Assembly (NCBI GenBank): GCA_949361645.1
Contig: OX442434.1
Coordinates: 5,477,924-5,541,923 of the forward strand
Direction of reading: 5' to 3'
DNA length: 64,000 nt
From: Spongilla lacustris
Taxonomy: Eukaryota; Porifera; Demospongiae; Spongillida; Spongillidae
The translations under genes and the position numbers were made by a program. This document shows, one piece after another, positions 22,640 to 62,530 of the stretch. The notes under the pieces are model-generated. The model had not been told where the DNA came from. It saw only the letters and a list, made by a program, of their open reading frames with translations, and made no database searches. The stretch's first letter is position 1; each line of letters begins with the position of its first letter.

Positions 22640-23485
22640 TGATGGTAGAGCATGGTGAAATATCTTTACCCAACACTGGTAACAATCAGTCCACACACCC
22701 CTGCCTTTTGTGGTATCTTTCTTTGGACGTTGAATTTATTTTTTAAAATGCTAAATATTAACCATACAAACACACAACTAAAATCATTAAACATCATTCA
22801 AAGGAGGGGGGTTTGGAGGCAAATTTTATATAATTTTGCAGCTGTACAGCCCTTAGTCCCAGCACACCTCTGAAATACAAGGATCAGTAACCGATCTCCA
22901 TAACCAATGGGAGTGTGTAGCTCAAATTGCTACCAGAGATGGACACCTTGGTGGTGTACTTGCAAAAAGAATTTGAGAACTCAACTGAAATTGGTTTGGT
23001 CCCCAGACACATAAACAGGCACTTAAAGATGAACTTGTTTATTGATTTATATAAACACAAATAAGTCACGTGATTTGTTGTTGTTTTCATATGATGATGC
23101 AGAAATACATACTGATTCTAAACATGTAATTTGCATCCTTATAGCATGTTCTATTGTGGAGATATAGTAGAAAAATTGGTTTTGTACTCTTTTTTGTGAC
23201 AAGCATCGGAATATCCTGTGGGCTGGGGCATTTACTATTACCGCTAGTATCGTACCCAGACCCTAGTATGTCAGATGGATTACATCATCGCTACGCTAGC
23301 GGTGATGTAATATCCATCCGCAGCTGTGACGTACTAGGGTCTGGGTACGGGACTATATTACCGCCGCGCCATAGCTGGTGCGGTTGTAGCGTACGCGCGT
23401 AACTAAGAAGACATGAACATAGGTTTTTGCGGGGGATGATATGCGCTGGTCTTCATCACATGTAGGACTGGTTGAAGCGGCACGG
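22640..23485. other. Upstream region of the receptor kinase
   Basis: No gene recognised. A palindrome at 23251-23346 pairs the GTACCCAGACCCTAGTATGT side with its inverse around an 8-base centre (TACGCTAG), probably a small MITE lying about 140 bp upstream of the receptor start. The minus frame 22884-23090 is open but unrecognised. Confidence 0.5.
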
Positions 23486-29357
<5,872 letters not shown>

Positions 29358-29465
29358 GTGAGTGAGGGTGGGGAGGGGGGGGAGGGAGGGGGAGGGGAGG
29401 GGAGGGGAGGGGAGGGGAGGGGAAGGGGAGGGGAGGGGGAGGGGAGGGGGAGGGGAGGGAGGGGA
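29358..29465. repeat. G/A-rich (GGGGA)n array running from a donor into a gap
   Basis: Begins with the donor GTGAGTGAGG at 29358 and passes into GGGGA repeats that end at the N run. Confidence 0.85.
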
Positions 29466-29665
29466 NNNNNNNNNNNNNNNNNNNNNNNNNNNNNNNNNNN
29501 NNNNNNNNNNNNNNNNNNNNNNNNNNNNNNNNNNNNNNNNNNNNNNNNNNNNNNNNNNNNNNNNNNNNNNNNNNNNNNNNNNNNNNNNNNNNNNNNNNNN
29601 NNNNNNNNNNNNNNNNNNNNNNNNNNNNNNNNNNNNNNNNNNNNNNNNNNNNNNNNNNNNNNNNN
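29466..29665. other. Assembly gap, exactly 200 N
   Basis: The same length as the second gap at 56510-56709, so it is a placeholder of unknown true size. It truncates the receptor-kinase gene. Confidence 0.98.
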
Positions 29666-30678
29666 GATGTCGTATCTGGTTATACCGTGAGTTTTGTCAA
29701 CCTATTGATATCAACCGAAGTTAGTCTTCCCCCAAATTTAATCAATGTCTCTTACGCTTCACTTGTAAAGCCATCGTGGCGCTGGCGATCCGCGAGAACC
29801 CTTGGTTGTGGTTTCTTTATTACATGTATCATGTATTCATATTATTATAATTTTAACTTTGTAAAAAATTTCATAGGTACCGATTCGCGAACTAATGTAC
29901 CGTATTAAATCATTGTTCGCGCTTGGATTTTCAGAACCCAGCTCGAAAAGAAACCAGATTAAAGTCCGCGACATATATCGACAGCAACGATGTATTATCA
30001 TGTATATTGCGATGTAGTGGTCAAATTAATTGACAATATCGCCGTGCACTAAGATAGCTTTCATATTGGGGGGTCGTGTTCCCCTAATTATATCCATGTT
30101 CAGGGCTTAAGTTTAAAATTCTTGTTAATTTTTAAATCAGCTCAACTTTTAGGGCTTCATTTGTTACCGTGTTGATTTTTTCCCCCTGAAATCGGTACCT
30201 ACACATCCAAAGCAACTTTTATGTTCATTTCTTACAATACACCGTTTCTTAAGTTGTTTATTAGTTCTACAGGGTGAACTTACAATGTAATGCATTCATA
30301 GTTAGTCAGGGTTTGCAACCGCCCGTGGCCATTGACTATCACAGAAAAAAGGGATGTCTCAAATTAAGTCCTAGAAATTTAATTTAATAATCTTTTTTTT
30401 TTAACTTGAAAAGTTAAAGCCCTATAAACAGTGATAAAATCAGGGTTTAAAATTTTTTTTTCTCTATTAGTACTTGGACCACGAATGATATCTCGATGCT
30501 GTCGCGGACTCGCGGACTTTGGTTTTGCGATGATTTCATATGCATGAATATAATGATCTTAGCCTCCACCCCCCTGACCAGAAAAAAGCAAGGCTGCTGC
30601 TTGTGATTAAAAAAACTGCGTAAATGACAATAAATTATATGTACCAAGACTAGGCACACTGGGAACGAGGGGGCAATG
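29666..30678. other. Region between the gap and the DGK gene
   Basis: AT-rich, with no kinase C-lobe exon (no DFG, APE or W-S-x-G-like sequence seen on the plus strand) and no other recognisable gene. Confidence 0.6.
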
Positions 30679-30756
30679 TCAGGTGGACAGATGAGATGAA
30701 ACTGACGGGACCGCAAGTCTTAGCAACAACTGATCATGCTTTGCGGTTCCAAGCAG
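30679..30756 (-). CDS. Alternative terminal exon of the diacylglycerol kinase
   Basis: Preceded on the minus strand by an acceptor (AATTTAG) and entered in phase 0 from the SAM exon ending at 32394. It encodes LLGTAKHDQLLLRLAVPSVS plus five residues and a TGA. It parallels the nearer terminal exon (31736-31837, VLGITKHDQKMCLKHG...), with shared flanking sequence on both sides, so it arose by duplication. It completes the SAM domain's last helix differently. Confidence 0.5.
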   Translation of the reverse strand: MLGTAKHDQLLLRLAVPSVSSHLST

Positions 30757-31292
30757 CTAAATTTAAGAATCAACATCATGATAGCAATAATACCAGTGCA
30801 AGGTTTGCTCGGTAGAGATTAATTAACCTGCAATGTAGGCATAAAGAAATTTGCATATGCATTAATTCAAACTGAAGCTGTATTCACAACCACGAACGTA
30901 TGTTTCAAATACACTTTAGTACCTGTAGCTGAGCTAATCTTTTAATTGTGTTATAAACTGAATCTGCATATTAACGATGGTAGAGTAGACATATATTCAC
31001 ACATCACACAAACAATAACACGACCTACAGTACATTCTATATAATAATTATAGTACACAATACCAATGACTGCATGGAAGGGTCAGTGAAAAGTGGGGAC
31101 CCTTTAGAAATTGATATCAGACTATCCATCAGTGGCATTAATATAAAGGTAATTAGGTACACATTTGATCTTCTTTTGCTTCTTTAGGCAAGTAGCAGAC
31201 ATGTTGTATGTGTGTTGGTTCTTGGTAACTTCCTCAGTCATGTATGATTGTAGTGGTACATCAAAATCTCATTGATTTCATCTCAATAACAG

Positions 31293-31381
31293 CATATGGC
31301 TGCTATCGGTGGTCACATGGCTGCTATCAGTGGTCACATGGCTGCTACCAGTGGTCACATGGCTGCTACCAGTGGTCACAT
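31293..31381. repeat. 21-bp tandem repeat, 4 copies
   Basis: Units of ACATGGCTGCTATCAGTGGT plus C, with T/C variants, between the two alternative DGK terminal exons. Confidence 0.85.
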
Positions 31382-31735
31382 CATGATAATCCAATCAAAC
31401 AAATTATGAAGGATTTTTGAACATCAACATCAAGAAGATAGTTTAATTAACATCGTTGCTGTCTAAATGGCATGTTTTTTTTAAAAGCAAATAAAAATAC
31501 CAATATGGAGCTATGGTCCTGTCTACAAGTAATTCATATGTGCTGCGATATTAATAGAATTAAAAACTGCATAAATGACAAATACTGGTCACAATTATAC
31601 ATACCACAGCTGGACATACATACTGAGAACACACACAAGATGATGAGATGAAACAGATGAGGCCCACATATGAGGGTCTATTGTGATGTTCCTGGTTGGC
31701 AACCTTCTTCTGTGTCCCTACGGGCAATGTCCTTT

Positions 31736-52587
<20,852 letters not shown>

Positions 52588-52916
52588 TTCAACTTAAAGC
52601 TGGCCACACAAAGGTAACAGGTGCGCTTGTCGATTTTTAATGCTGTGCCCACACGGCTTTTGTAGAAACTTTTTAATTACAAATCGCCAAGCGCCAGCGA
52701 TCTCGTGCCCAAACCTATTACGTAGGCTTGGCGCGCGAGTTATTGCGTTTTGAATTTGCGGGTACATGTACTAGAGTCGGTGTTTTATATCTGCTAGGGA
52801 AACGCAGCATGGCTGCATAGGATGACTCCATAGGATTTAGAAAGGTACGTTCTGTCCTTACTCTATACACTTGACATGCATGGGCCTGATTGGGTTGATT
52901 GATTTAAACTGATCAG

Positions 52917-54208
52917 ATGAGTTCCGAACGATCTTCCAAAGAATGCGTTCTTGGGCATGGACCGTGCTATTTACATGTAGCAAGTTATGTGTAGCTATAT
53001 ATATAAGAAAAGGTCACAAGTTTGAAAGGGAACAAGGTACCTTTTAGAGGTACTTCTACTTCAGTTCTCGTTGTGACTTGGAAGTACCTACACAGGCCCG
53101 TAGCCAGGGGGGGTTCGAACGAACCCCCCCTCAGAGGATAAAGGTCCTGCACTCCGCTTACGTAGAAGTACTACGGTGCCGCCGTGCAGGCAGCTCTCTA
53201 AGGCGGATTTAGGCGATTAGGCTTCCCTGACTAATAACGTACGTATAACACAACGTAACGGTTAACCTGTATTTATTATTTTAATTATCAAATTACGTCT
53301 CAATAATTAAAAAGCAATTTGCGCCGATTTAATAATTAATCTATGCGCCGTCGCATTAATAATCGCCGGGCCAATCGACTATGCCGGGTAGCTCCCAACA
53401 AAAGAAAAGAGAGCGTGAACGAGCGGAGTGCTAGTGCTCTTCGAAGACTGCACAATTATATGAGAGCCTCGATGGGAAATAGCCGTCTTTCTAGCCTTGC
53501 TCTCCTGCATATACATTATGACATGGACGTGGCCCATTTGCACCCAAGGAAGCTTGAACTTGACTCTATTATTGTGTTTGTATATAAATGTATAACCTGC
53601 CTAAATATGTAGTATTTTTCATGCATTGTTTTTTTTTTAAAGCGAAGATCGATTTAGATAGCATAGCAAAATGACATGTTAGGTTTAGCCCCTTCCCCTC
53701 TTTTCAAAATTGAATTGCTCATCTTGTTTATTTTTCGGTTGTGAGTGTTTTGGTACATGTACATGTGTCTGCAAACTATAAATTCTTTTGTGTTGCCAAA
53801 TCAATGTTTTCAAAAGCTTCCGCGCGACACCCTCCCCCATTTGGTGATCCACGCCCACTTTGGGTCCACCTTTTTTTTTTCGAACCCCCCCTTTTCCTGA
53901 CCTGGCTACGGGCTTGCTACAGTAGTCTCGAACCCAGCGATGATCATCGTGGGGCTGGGTACGAGGCTTTTTGTGTTTTTTTTTTTTGTTGGTTTTTTTT
54001 GTTGTTGTTTTGTAAGTCACAACGAGAACTGAAGTAGAAGTACCTCCAAAACCCTTTAAAACTTGTGACCTTTTAAAAAGGGTGGCTTATATATATACAT
54101 CATATATAATACATGTATATAGCTACACTGCCTACACATAACTTGCTACATGTAAATAGCACCGCCCATGCCCAAGAACGCATTCTTTGGAAGATCGTTC
54201 GGAACTTA
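52917..54208. mobile_element. Inverted-repeat element with arms of about 165-195 bp, interrupted by a nested hAT remnant
   Basis: 52919-53081 and 54015-54208 are inverse complements (GTTCCGAACGATCTTCCAAA ... GTACTTCTACTTCAGTTCTC), with indels in AT-rich spots. A second element sits between them. The outer element starts about 330 bp upstream of the DGK start codon. Confidence 0.75.
53093..53916 (+). mobile_element. Nested hAT deletion derivative with CAGGCCCGTAGCCAGG ends
   Basis: The left end is CAGGCCCGTAGCCAGG and the right end, inverted, is CAAGCCCGTAGCCAGG, each followed by a G run. CTACA flanks both sides, shorter than the eight bases expected for hAT. Inside, 53343-53612 encodes a hAT dimerisation-domain remnant: NERSASALRRLHNYMR, then LSSLALLHIHYDMDV. 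The transposase core is absent, so the element is non-autonomous. Confidence 0.7.
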
Positions 54209-55765
54209 TGTCCGCTTTCACTTTTTTTAATTGCGTAATAAATAAATGTCGGGTAACATAATAGAATATATTAATATGTGTGATAGCATGTAGCAAGATC
54301 AGTTCTGCAGTTCTGCTGCAAGGGGATTACAGCCCAATGGATTGCAGCGGGTTCATTATCACCCAATTATAATTATTGGCTGCTGTTGAGATGATTATAG
54401 GTATTCCAGTCCGGTACGTGAACTAGCGGTCATTATTACCGCGTGCATATATTCACAACAATATTTGCATAACACTCCAGAACAAATTAAATCTTGGTAC
54501 ATTGTCATAGTCGGGCCACGCCCAACTATACATCAAGTACATGTACGCGTGTCACTTGCTAAGTTAAAGGAACACGAACGCATGATATGCATATACATGT
54601 ACATATACGTACATGTTTTTTAAAATAACTTGGTGATCTTATCTTGCTTGTAAGTTGTAACGCTCTTTCCAGTTCCAATTTTTGACCTGTTGTTTCAGTT
54701 CTGCGTTGCTGCCCGTCCCGCGTAACATGTTGCCTGTTGCAGAGATCATACATATAATCTCTGCCTGACATGTTACCTGTTGTTTCAGCTCCGCGTTCTT
54801 GCATATTTAATTCGCATAAATAATATTTTACGCGCATGCGCGCTGTGGAAGTATCACTCGGGCCCTGCATGGATGGGCCGCCACGACCTTTTTGGCCTAG
54901 GGCGGCCAAATATCTAATGTAGGCACTGCTAGTTGATAATTTTAAAAAGTACTGAAAATTTCATGTGATTAATATGATGATAACTCGCAAACTGCGCTCC
55001 CCCATGCCCTCTGGCTAGCCGCGAGGGTACTTACTGCATTGGTGAACCCTCCCACCGTATTTCCTGGATCCGCCACTGCTGAAAACCTGTGTGAGTGTAT
55101 AGCTTCCTTAAATAATGATGAGAGTGGGCAGGGCCGCAAGGATGCATAGTGGGAGAAAACATTTATTTGAAGCCTGGAGGTGTTCGCCTTTTCCACCTTC
55201 TCTATAGCAGTAGCTAGCCATCTAGACCCTATTTAATTCACAGCAACAATTTCAAAACATGCACTGATGGCAACTGGCAGTGCGCATTGTTTCCAGTGTC
55301 ATTCTCAGTAATTCTAGTTCCGTCAAAAGTACATGTACAGCAGTACATCGGTATTGTTTTGCGTTTCCTCTGCTAGGAATGCAAGCCTTGTGCCATAAGC
55401 ATCCTGCGTGCCTTACCATGACAATATGCGCGTGTCACAGTGGTTTCCAGCCATGCAGTTATCTAGTAGTACATAAACATTGTGTATTCATGCCACATAC
55501 CTCAAAATTATATGTCTGCAGATGATATTTTAGTATGTGCTGCAGCACTACGTGAATGGGGATGTTGGGTCTGGGTCCAGATTAGTTTCCAGAGCAACTC
55601 AATAGCTTAATTATACAGTCGAAAGAGTGTTGTGGTTATTGTACGGTTGCCTGATGTAGTATACTACCAGTCTTATGACCACAACAGGAAGAGTTGCATA
55701 GTGCAGGAGAGATAAAGATGAGACAAGACTCAACCAGGGGAAAAAAATCTTACCACTAAATAGAC
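54209..55765. other. Unassigned intergenic DNA
   Basis: No gene recognised. Near 54700-54800 a partial inverted pair includes CTGCCTGACATGTTACCTGT. 54830-54900 is GC-rich and may be CpG-like. 55040-55080 (CCACCGTATTTCCTGGATCC) looks like a repeat end. Confidence 0.5.
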
Positions 55766-55781
55766 TTGTGCCCAGACACAT

Positions 55782-56509
55782 TCCCTCCCTCCCTCCCTCC
55801 CTCCCTCCCTCCCTCCCTCCCTCCCTCCCTCCCTCCCTCCCTCCCTCCCTCCCTCCCTCCCTCCCTCCCTCCCTCCCTCCCTCCCTCCCTCCCTCCCTCC
55901 CTCCCTCCCTCCCTCCCTCCCTCCCTCCCTCCCTCCCTCCCTCCCTCCCTCCCTCCCTCCCTCCCTCCCTCCCTCCCTCCCTCCCTCCCTCCCTCCCTCC
56001 CTCCCTCCCTCCCTCCCTCCCTCCCTCCCTCCCTCCCTCCCTCCCTCCCTCCCTCCCTCCCTCCCTCCCTCCCTCCCTCCCTCCCTCCCTCCCTCCCTCC
56101 CTCCCTCCCTCCTCCCTCCCTCCCTCCCTCCCTCCTCCCTCCCTCCCTCCCTCCCTCCCTCCCTCCCTCCCTCCCTCCCTCCCTCCCTCCCTCCCTCCCT
56201 CCTCCCTCCCTCCCTCCCTCCCTCCCTCCCTCCCTCCCTCCCTCCCTCCCTCCCTCCCTCCCTCCTCCCTCCCTCCCTCCCTCCCTCCCCTCCCTCCTCC
56301 CTCCCTCCCTCCCTCCCTCCCTCCCTCCCTCCCTCCCTCCCTCCCTCCCTCCCTCCCTCCCTCCCTCCCTCCCTCCCTCCCTCCCTCCCTCCCTCCCTCC
56401 CTCCCTCCCTCCCTCCCTCCCTCCCTCCCTCCCTCCCTCCCTCCCTCCCTCCCTCCCTCCCTCCCTCCCTCCCTCCCTCCCTCCCTCCCTCCCTCCCTCC
56501 CTCCCTCCC
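55782..56509. repeat. (CCCT)n array abutting a gap
   Basis: About 728 bp of CCCT with a few phase slips between 56110 and 56300. It runs into the N run, so its true length is unknown. Confidence 0.95.
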
Positions 56510-56709
56510 NNNNNNNNNNNNNNNNNNNNNNNNNNNNNNNNNNNNNNNNNNNNNNNNNNNNNNNNNNNNNNNNNNNNNNNNNNNNNNNNNNNNNNNNNNN
56601 NNNNNNNNNNNNNNNNNNNNNNNNNNNNNNNNNNNNNNNNNNNNNNNNNNNNNNNNNNNNNNNNNNNNNNNNNNNNNNNNNNNNNNNNNNNNNNNNNNNN
56701 NNNNNNNNN
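56510..56709. other. Assembly gap, exactly 200 N
   Basis: Placeholder-length gap inside or beside the CCCT array; the right flank is A/T-rich. Confidence 0.98.
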
Positions 56710-59700
56710 ATTTTTAAAAAAAAAATTTTAATTGAATTAAAAAACTGTACATTGTAAATTGCAGTGATGCCTATCCTAGTTTAGATGTACAGCATGTGTT
56801 CAAGTGCTGGCTTTACAGAGGAGGGAGTGTATGTCTCCACACCCATCCTTCCCAAGTTTTTGATCAATTTCAGATAAACCCCAGCCTTTTATAGCCAGAA
56901 TTTAAGGCAACTAATAATTACAGAGTAAAAATATATACATAATTTTAAGCGAGAAATATAAAATAAACTCCCAGAGCTTCTGGCTCATAGCATACACAAA
57001 ACTTTACCACTTGAGCAAATGGATTCCTAGTTTGTTTTAGGTCAACGGTGTGCGGCAGACCATGGAATAAGTACCAAAACATGTCTTGTCTAAGTGTAAG
57101 CGTGTAACACATAATATGTAAAACATGTAATAACTGATTCAACTAAATGCAGAGAGGCAATGCAGCATCTGTCATGGGGTGTGCTGGTTTAGATCTAGAT
57201 GTAGTGTAGTTATATATGTATTGAACTTTGTGTTTCTTTCATTCTGTACCGGCTTTATTGTTATTATAGCCCAGTAGATATTTTTTAAAAGTAATATCAA
57301 ACTAAATGCTCCAGGATCACAGATTGAATTAAACTTTAATACAGTCGATTATTATTCTGGTCCACTTTTAATTTGGCTGTCCACGTGACACTTTAAGACA
57401 AAAACTGTAGAGTCTTTGAAGGAAATATAGTCTTTGCCATGAAGGCAAATTTCCCGTGTCACAAGCAGATGCTTTGGATGGTGTGCACCATCACAAAATG
57501 GTCAAAATAACTTCCAATATGCAACTAGCAGCACTTCTTATAAAGAATGTACACATTGATAAATGAAATATTTACTTACCATCATTGCACACCAGTACGC
57601 TATATGATGTCACACACGCGTCTTAATTTCGTCATCTATACTAGTATATTAATATCTCTGGTGAGATCAGACGCATTTCTAAATTGTTCAAAACAACGTT
57701 TCCCGTCAGCCCGTCAGACTTTGAGAAGTCAGGGGGGTTGCAGACATAGGTTAGACCACTGCCACCTGTTACCATGTAATAGCTACAGCCAAAATGTATC
57801 TCTTGATCAGCACACATGTGCATACCTTTATATGGGCTACACACAATTATTAAACGTACGCAGCTGCAGACACATATGAAAGATACAACTTGGTGAGGCG
57901 GTTCTAATACAGCAGAGGTGACCAAGCCAAAGCTGAGAACGGCTCTGATATCCGATGAACAAAGCTAAAGGCAGGCCTCTCGATAAAATTTTAAAAAGAG
58001 CTGCACAGCTCACCCAATACTACTCAGATCACCCGATACTAATACGATGTGCTATACATTAATATATAATAAGTCATATATTGAACACTAGCTCCTATGC
58101 TGCCAGGTTTTAAACCATTCTCTACCTGGCGGAGAAAAACAATTAGGGGAACAAGTAATCAAAAACTTTTTATTGGTGGTATGTAGGATTGGTGGTGCGA
58201 AAAGCAAGGAAACAAAGTACAGCATGTTACAGTGAGGTTTGGTAGGATCCTACAACTATAACATGCAGTCCTGCGTTTGCAAATAGGCTTCTTCATTTGC
58301 AAATTCAGGACTTTTAGTTGTATGTAGGATAGGGAAGTGTTTGATTTACTTGTATATATATATATATATGATTTAAAGGCAATGCCTGATTGGCACTGGT
58401 GGTGTATAAATGAGGACGATATGAAAACATCATAGTCCTATATTTAGCAATGTGAAATGTAAAAAAAAGTGTAAATGATTTTATTTTCATATCGTCATTA
58501 AACACCTTTTTTCCCACTCCTTTTTTACACTACCATTAATTAATTGCCTTCAAATCCTGTATACTACTAACTTTCTCAAGCAGAATGTTTTTTATATGTT
58601 GTCCAATTGATAACACAAACCAGTTGCACCTAGATTTCTGATTATGAACTATTACTATTTCAATCTTTTTATGCTATGTAAATGAGGATGGATGCACAAC
58701 TCATGAAAGCTGATCATGACATGTCTGCTTGTAGGCCTGTAGTTGTCTATCGCCTTTGCAGGCCTTGGCCGCAATTTCAGTAAAGTATAAAGGGTTCTTT
58801 AGTTGCCAACTCGACATAGTGTCCAATATAAAATGTATACTAAATGGTAGCCATCTTAACAGTCAATGCACGAGTTACCATGATCAAGTACCATTTCAGC
58901 TTCTATAGTTACAAAGGTGGTAGAAGCATTTGTCTCAAACAGTAGTGAAAGTTGAAAAAAAAAAAAAAAGCCTATTGAAACAAAAAAGAGTTAAGCGAAA
59001 CACGGTACAGCTTCAAAGCAAGTTAGTATTTAGAATTCAACGACTCCTCACGTGAGGTGTTTCATATCAGTCCAGGTATGTAAGTCCAATCCGATAGACA
59101 TGGGCGGATACCAACATGATCAGATGTTCGAAATGAGTACATGTACAGCTCTAATTAGTTGCTATCAGATCGAGAATTACGGTAGTAACTCTCATATATA
59201 TAGCCTGGATTTGTGCCGTATCATAGATAACTATTATTATCTATGGCCGTATCATGGTCGTTTTTTTAAAACGTATCTCGCGTACCGAGAAACGGATAGT
59301 TTAGCTCTTTACTGCTATCGAATTAGAAGGCAAAGACGAAAGACGATCATTCTCATGTATTGTTCGAGTCGCCAGATCGTTTGCTCATAGATACTTAATA
59401 TCTACTTACTTTAATATCTATGGTTTGCTTTAAAAGAGAAAAAAAAAAAAGCTCGTACTGTTCTCGTTCCAAGACCATACATTCGTCTTTATGGGTGTGT
59501 ATAACTCGGGATAGGAACGGTTTTAAAGAGCACCAGTTACGCCCAGTTACACCAATAGATGTAGAATTTACCTACCGACTGCCTCTTGTTGTCAGATATA
59601 ATCATTACGTCATAACGAGTACCAAACACAAGCGTTCCCATGACAATACGTAATATGATTAGAAATTTATGGTTCGCCACTTTTGACTGGCGTTGTCAAA

Positions 59701-60590
59701 ATGCCTTCACGGGGACGAAAAAGGAGAGCTAAGCAACAAGAGGAATACCTCCAAAATCGAGACGACTAATTTGGTACAATGCATTGCTGATGCTGAACAA
59801 ACGCGGGCGGTCTGCTCGTTCTAAGAGGCGACGTCATGAACAGAACTCAGACGAGATACGAGCTTCAAAAAGGCAGAAAATTCAGGGACCTATCCTCAAT
59901 GGAAAATGAACGTTTAGATCAAATCATACTACTCAGCCTTAAGGAAAGTAACCCAGGAGTTTAGAAGTTAGGGAGCTGTTAGCTGCAAATTGTTGTTTGC
60001 TTCCATATAGTCAAAAACAAACCACAAAACATAATGTTGCTAGGCAAGGACAGCTGGACATGGGGACATAATTGGGTACTTCTGCACAGCTGGTATAAAT
60101 GACTGATCCTTTTTTCTCTACCACTAGATCTACTGAATGGCCCTTCACCCAAATAAGTGTCTAGCACATTACATGCATGCAACTGAGTACAGGTTCTTAG
60201 GAATACACTTGCCTGTACTAGAGGCAGATACTCAACGTCACACTGCATGGTGACTGGTTATATTAAGGCAACCCTATGTCACTTGTGTCAGCCCATAGAA
60301 ACAAGATATATAAAAAAAGGATTTGAAGCGAACAAGGGATTGAAGATAATGATTCCTATATTTAGCACTTTGTAGAATGGCATTACACCTATGTTACTAA
60401 ATATCGAATAATTATTTTATCTCCAATCCCTTGTTCCCTTCCTTTTTACACCAATATACCACCAACTTTCTCAGAGAGAATTTTTATTTTATATCTTGTG
60501 TAACTTTAATTCAAATCCAAACGTTTTACAAGCATGGTGATTGCACAGTTTTTGTAGTGGTTTCAGTGCATGGCATGCACACTGAGCTAC
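56710..60590. other. Unassigned intergenic DNA with repeat remnants
   Basis: No gene recognised. 58430-58600 resembles 60330-60500 (TATATTTAGCA ... ACCAACTTTCTCA-type ends), a low-copy palindromic repeat. 60320-60440 is itself an inverted repeat (ACAAGGGATTGAAGATAA with its inverse). 59701-59940 encodes broken Arg/Lys-rich frames (RSARSKRRRHEQNSDEIR) that look like a transposon-protein N-terminus. Confidence 0.5.
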
Positions 60591-60642
60591 AATATGGCTG
60601 CCAAAATATAAGTGAACACTTAGATTTTGGCAGCCATATTGA
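60591..60642. repeat. Short near-perfect hairpin
   Basis: CAATATGGCTGCCAAAAT and its inverse ATTTTGGCAGCCATATTG are separated by about 16 bases. Confidence 0.85.
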
Positions 60643-60649
60643 GGTGTTG

Positions 60650-62530
60650 TCACAAATCAGTTCGGCCATACATACATGTGCATGTATGCTGCAAGTGAAA
60701 AGGACATCTGTTTCTCATTGGCCACTTTTACATGAATTCAGAAGCAAAAGGGTCAGCTTGGTGGGCGCTAAAGTGGTAAAAATGATAACATGTATCGACA
60801 AAGCTGCATGTATGCATAACACTCACTTCAACAGTCTCTGTACCCCGGAACTAAGGGATTGCATAGAGTATGAAGTGACCGATTCGAGTTCTGAGGGCCA
60901 AGGCTTTGCCATTCCGAGGCAAACTCTAGCTGCGCAAATCGACATAGCAGCCAGCATGGAAGGTGGGCATTGCATAGATGTGTAGTCTGCATGAATTTAA
61001 AGGTATTTTTAAAACGCACATGCACATACATGTATAGTCTGGACTGACCTTCTATTGCCAATTCTATGAAGTAGTCTGTATAGTTCTCCAAGTACAGCCT
61101 TCTTTCGAGGTAATCAGCATGGTTAAGAACACTTGTTGGGAAGAGGTTTGGGGCGACACCTTGCTCCCAGTCTGGACAGTGCTTCAGGAAGTAACCGGAG
61201 AAATGTGCCGGGGATGCGAGAGTGATGCACCAGTTGAAGAACTTGAGGATGTACATTTCCAAGCTTTGGAATTCTTCCCTACTGTAGCAGCTGTACGTGC
61301 AAGGATCGTGGCCCGTTTGTGCAGCATACAACAGAGCGTCAATTGTCGGAATACAATAGTCCAGGTCTTCAAGCTTCGCTAAATAGAGTCAGTGCAAAAA
61401 TAATTACGTACATGGAAGCTAAGCGTATGGAGGCGTCCAGAAGCGTACCTGCAACTAAGAGACACGCAGAGGCAAGCTGTTTGAGGCGGTATTCCTGGAC
61501 GCTGTGCCTGTCCATAAATTGGTCCATCAGTGTCACGGCAAGGAATCTCGTTCCAGGACAGACCATCATCTCGTCTCCCACCACAAATATGTAGTCCACC
61601 ATACGCTGCCTGCATAGTATAAAGGATATTTGTACTTGTCACATTAATTTAAGCTGCTGTAGTGTGCCGGGTACAGTACATGATATGCATGTGCATTCGG
61701 CAGTTACCGACTCATGAGTTGTGGTGAACGGTATTCAATTTTTGCGAGGCATTGCTCCCGCTCTTTCAGCGTTTTATAGACCGATGGAGCAAGGTCCGAG
61801 TCCCACCATCCTTCTCCCGGGAGCTGGAAATTGGCGGGTTTGGTGTTTTGACTTTCGGTTTCTGGAACGTTTAGAGTAGCATTTGGCTGCTCATGGTAAT
61901 ATCCTGGAGTACACTCATTTTCTGCCGGAAGGAAATCTAGTTGCAATCCTCCGCACGATACGAAGTAGCCATTTGACTCCTCTATCTCCGTCTCCATTTG
62001 ATAGTTGTAGCTTTGTACGGTACACGCCATTGTGAACTTGAATTTAATTTCAGGGATATAGCTCGAACGATTGCAGTGTTTTCACAGCTGCTAAAATCTG
62101 AAGCGTAAGAGGTAGCGTCACGCATGCGCAATTATAGTAAAAATAAATTATTAATTTTCCCAGTTTATTGTTCTCTACATGTACGCGTACATATATTTGT
62201 ATATGTGTAACGATAGATATTATAGTAACATCTATGGTGTAACGTGTAGGCCGCTATACTAAATTTAGTTCAAATACATTCAAGGGTAGAAGAGTAATTC
62301 ATATCGAAAGGTTGGTGGCTGTAGTGGAGGGGGAAAAAACGTCGACGAGGGGAATAAGCCATTATAAGATGCTTTACTTTAGAGTCGCTGATATTTTCAA
62401 CACATCATACATACACCACCGTAGTATGTATACAGACCGATGTTTCTTGAGATTGAGCTACGATCTCGATAATATAAATGAGTTCAGCCGTGCAGTGATT
62501 GGTTGGAGTAGTCTAGGTCTGGGGACATGA
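60650..62530. repeat. Inverted duplication, right copy (cyclin J plus upstream region)
   Basis: Reverse complement of 7503-7855 joined to 10409-11985. It lacks the 2553-bp transposon, and so shows the pre-insertion structure. Confidence 0.88.
60728..62030 (-). CDS. CCNJ: Cyclin J, copy B
   Basis: Five minus-strand exons: 61708-62030, 61449-61609, 61049-61378, 60827-60986 and 60728-60767. Splice sites and lengths match copy A except in exon 1, which is 24 nt shorter in frame (eight residues missing between SNGYF and SCGGL), for 337 residues. The cyclin box and C-terminal fold are intact, and only scattered substitutions are seen (AIEG for AIKG, DPFASEFM for DPFDSEFM). Both copies look functional. 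They sit about 49 kb apart, tail to tail, with the receptor kinase and DGK between them. Confidence 0.9.

Noticed and set aside
22288..22746. Pro-rich and Gly-rich frames around the G runs
   Set aside because: Produced by homopolymers whose length is uncertain; no domain.
59052..59390. 112-residue plus-strand frame
   Set aside because: No domain, no flanking splice evidence, and local palindromic repeat character (CTATTATTATCTATGG).
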